Positions 35,912 to 36,594 of a stretch of DNA of 36,594 bases are shown here, piece by piece. This stretch comes from Equadaptatus sp045601305. GTDB lineage: Bacteria; Synergistota; Synergistia; Synergistales; Synergistaceae. Every line of letters begins with the position of its first letter. Within the stretch, counting starts at the first letter, position 1. The position numbers and the translations under genes were made by a program. The notes under the pieces were generated by a model, which saw nothing but the letters and a program-made list of their open reading frames with translations, did not search any database and had not been told where the DNA came from. The stretch covers positions 1 to 36,594 of the forward strand of contig JAZRZG010000144.1 of assembly GCA_045601305.1 (NCBI GenBank), read 5' to 3'.

Positions 35912-36329
35912 TAACCTTGCCCGCGCAAAAGAACTGCTTGCAACAGGCAGATATACATACGCGCTCGTCTGCGGCACGGATGAAATAACCGGCACCGCGC
36001 GCGGAGTAAAGCCTCTGCTTGACCTGTACGAAACAGGCAGAGATTATTTTGCGTACTCTGCGGCAGACAAAGTCATCGGCAACGGCGCGGCATTTCTCTA
36101 CCTTCTGCTCGGCATAAAAGAAATCTATGCGCCGATAATCAGTGCAGACGCAAAAACGACGCTTGACAGAGGCTGTGTCAAAATTCTGTACGACAAACTT
36201 GTCCCCGCGATATTCAACCACGACAAAACAGGCTTCTGCCCCGTTGAAACAGCAGTCAAAGGCATAACCGAGCCGCAGGCAGCGCTTGAAGCAATAAAAA
36301 AACAACTTCAAAAAATGGGCATACTCTAA
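35904..36329 (+). CDS. DUF1893 family protein (deaminase-like fold)
   Basis: A 141-residue protein of the DUF1893 family, whose Thermotoga member TM1506 has a cytidine-deaminase-like fold by structure. Recognisable blocks are AKELLATGRYTYALVCG (7-23), GVKPLLDLYETG (34-45), SAADKVIGNGAAFLYLLLGI (52-71) and the C-terminal FCPVETAVKG (111-120). The usual deaminase zinc motifs (H/C-A-E and PCxxC) are not seen, only CPVE near the second, so ordinary deaminase activity is doubtful. No function is known. The ATG overlaps the aldo/keto reductase stop (ATGACTGA), so the two are translated together. No terminator is visible after it. Confidence 0.9.
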   Translation: MTDNLARAKELLATGRYTYALVCGTDEITGTARGVKPLLDLYETGRDYFAYSAADKVIGNGAAFLYLLLGIKEIYAPIISADAKTTLDRGCVKILYDKLVPAIFNHDKTGFCPVETAVKGITEPQAALEAIKKQLQKMGIL

Positions 36330-36475
36330 AAAAGTAATATATTTATAAAGTATTTTATTATTTTACTTTATTTTATAAAGTTTATTAACCGTTTTAGTTC
36401 AGTTTTCTTGTTAAATAACAAGTTATGTTGTTTTTTAACATTTTTGTCAGATTCTGTGGGTTTGTCAAACATATG
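36330..36475. other. A+T-rich intergenic stretch with short repeats and a probable insertion-sequence end
   Basis: No gene is visible. The stretch holds a 10-bp direct repeat TTTATAAAGT (36342-36351 and 36372-36381, 30 bp apart), a palindrome CTTGTTAAATAACAAG (36407-36422) and a small ATGTT/AACAT stem (36425-36441). From 36445 the sequence TGTCAGATTCTGTGGG could be the terminal repeat of the insertion sequence to its right, because many such elements begin with TG or TGT. The second terminus is outside the window, so the boundary is not proven. Confidence 0.45.
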
Positions 36476-36594
36476 TTACAAAGAAGAGTAAGAAGATAAA
36501 ACTTCCCTAGGGGACTTCCAGCCAAGAGGTCTCATGGGGAAGTTATTGTATTTACGGTTATGAACAGCCAGCTGTTTGGCAAAATCCTCGAAAG
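36476..36594 (-). CDS. Transposase, C-terminal fragment (DDE/integrase-core type)
   Basis: The minus strand encodes 38 residues and a TAA stop (36476-36478) and is open to the window edge. The peptide contains LAVHNRKYNNFPMRPLGWK followed by SPREVL. The pattern Y-N-x-x-P-x-x-x-L-G-W-K-S-P-x-E-V-L is the hallmark C-terminus of rve-type DDE transposases of the IS3/IS481 group. The catalytic residues are outside the window, so family and intactness cannot be settled. It faces the DUF1893 gene tail to tail, 146 bp away. This is the only sign of mobile DNA. Confidence 0.85.
   Translation of the reverse strand, partial: FEDFAKQLAVHNRKYNNFPMRPLGWKSPREVLSSYSSL

Noticed and set aside
36407..36422. 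Palindrome CTTGTTAAATAACAAG considered as a Rex operator
   Set aside because: The half-sites are two bases apart, whereas Rex palindromes span 18 bp with a wider centre, and there is no promoter beside it. It is kept only as part of the A+T-rich stretch.
36500..36544. AACTTCCC/GGGAAGTT inverted repeat considered as an insertion-sequence terminus
   Set aside because: Both arms lie within the transposase coding sequence and encode conserved residues, so the repeat is probably chance.
1..36594. CRISPR arrays, tRNA or rRNA genes and prophage
   Set aside because: No spaced repeat series, cloverleaf-like gene or phage gene was seen. The largest gene-free gaps are under 250 bp and are accounted for by promoters, terminators and leaders.

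Overview
The window reads as a bacterial chromosome segment of moderate G+C made almost entirely of housekeeping genes. From position 1 to about 34,500 every recognisable gene lies on the minus strand. Only the last two complete genes (aldo/keto reductase and a DUF1893 protein) are on the plus strand. The gene set and order (tgt-tatD-metG-rsmI-trmN6-smc-rng-DUF2344-radical SAM; mreBCD-mrdA-rodA; radC-MBL-dtd-rel-recJ-lapA; yajC-secD-secF; rqcP-rex; dnaG-rpoD; hppA) suggest an anaerobe of the phylum Synergistota. That placement is an inference from gene content, from the K+-dependent membrane pyrophosphatase and from recalled synteny; no species can be named from the sequence alone.

Layout, read in the direction of minus-strand transcription (high to low coordinates). 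(1) An AI-2E family permease, then hppA with a near-consensus promoter. (2) dnaG-rpoD, closed by a strong intrinsic terminator at 27403-27426. (3) rqcP-rex with its own promoter, which overlaps a Rex-like palindrome. (4) yajC-secD-secF, closed by a terminator at 23481-23509. (5) lapA-recJ-rel-dtd-MBL hydrolase-radC. (6) The cell-shape operon mreB-mreC-mreD-mrdA-rodA. (7) A long tightly packed cluster: TIGR03960 radical SAM protein, DUF2344 protein, RNase G, SMC, TrmN6, RsmI, MetG, TatD and the start of Tgt, which runs off the left edge. Many junctions are ATGA, TAATG or 8-nt overlaps, and smc starts inside the end of rng, so translational coupling is likely throughout.

On the right, a 240-bp divergent intergenic region carries a plus-strand promoter and a structured leader in front of a two-cluster ferredoxin-type aldo/keto reductase, whose stop overlaps the start of a DUF1893 (deaminase-fold, unknown function) gene. 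After it comes an A+T-rich stretch, then the C-terminal end of a DDE transposase on the minus strand, cut by the window edge. This marks an insertion sequence and the only visible mobile DNA.

Most of the window is conserved and ordinary. The less ordinary points are the 212-residue lysine/alanine-rich, aromatic-free N-terminal extension of the primary sigma factor, the N-terminally extended Rel protein, the candidate Rex autoregulation site, the repeat-rich leader of the aldo/keto reductase-DUF1893 pair, and that pair itself as a small redox module of unknown purpose. I found no tRNA, rRNA, CRISPR array or complete mobile element.
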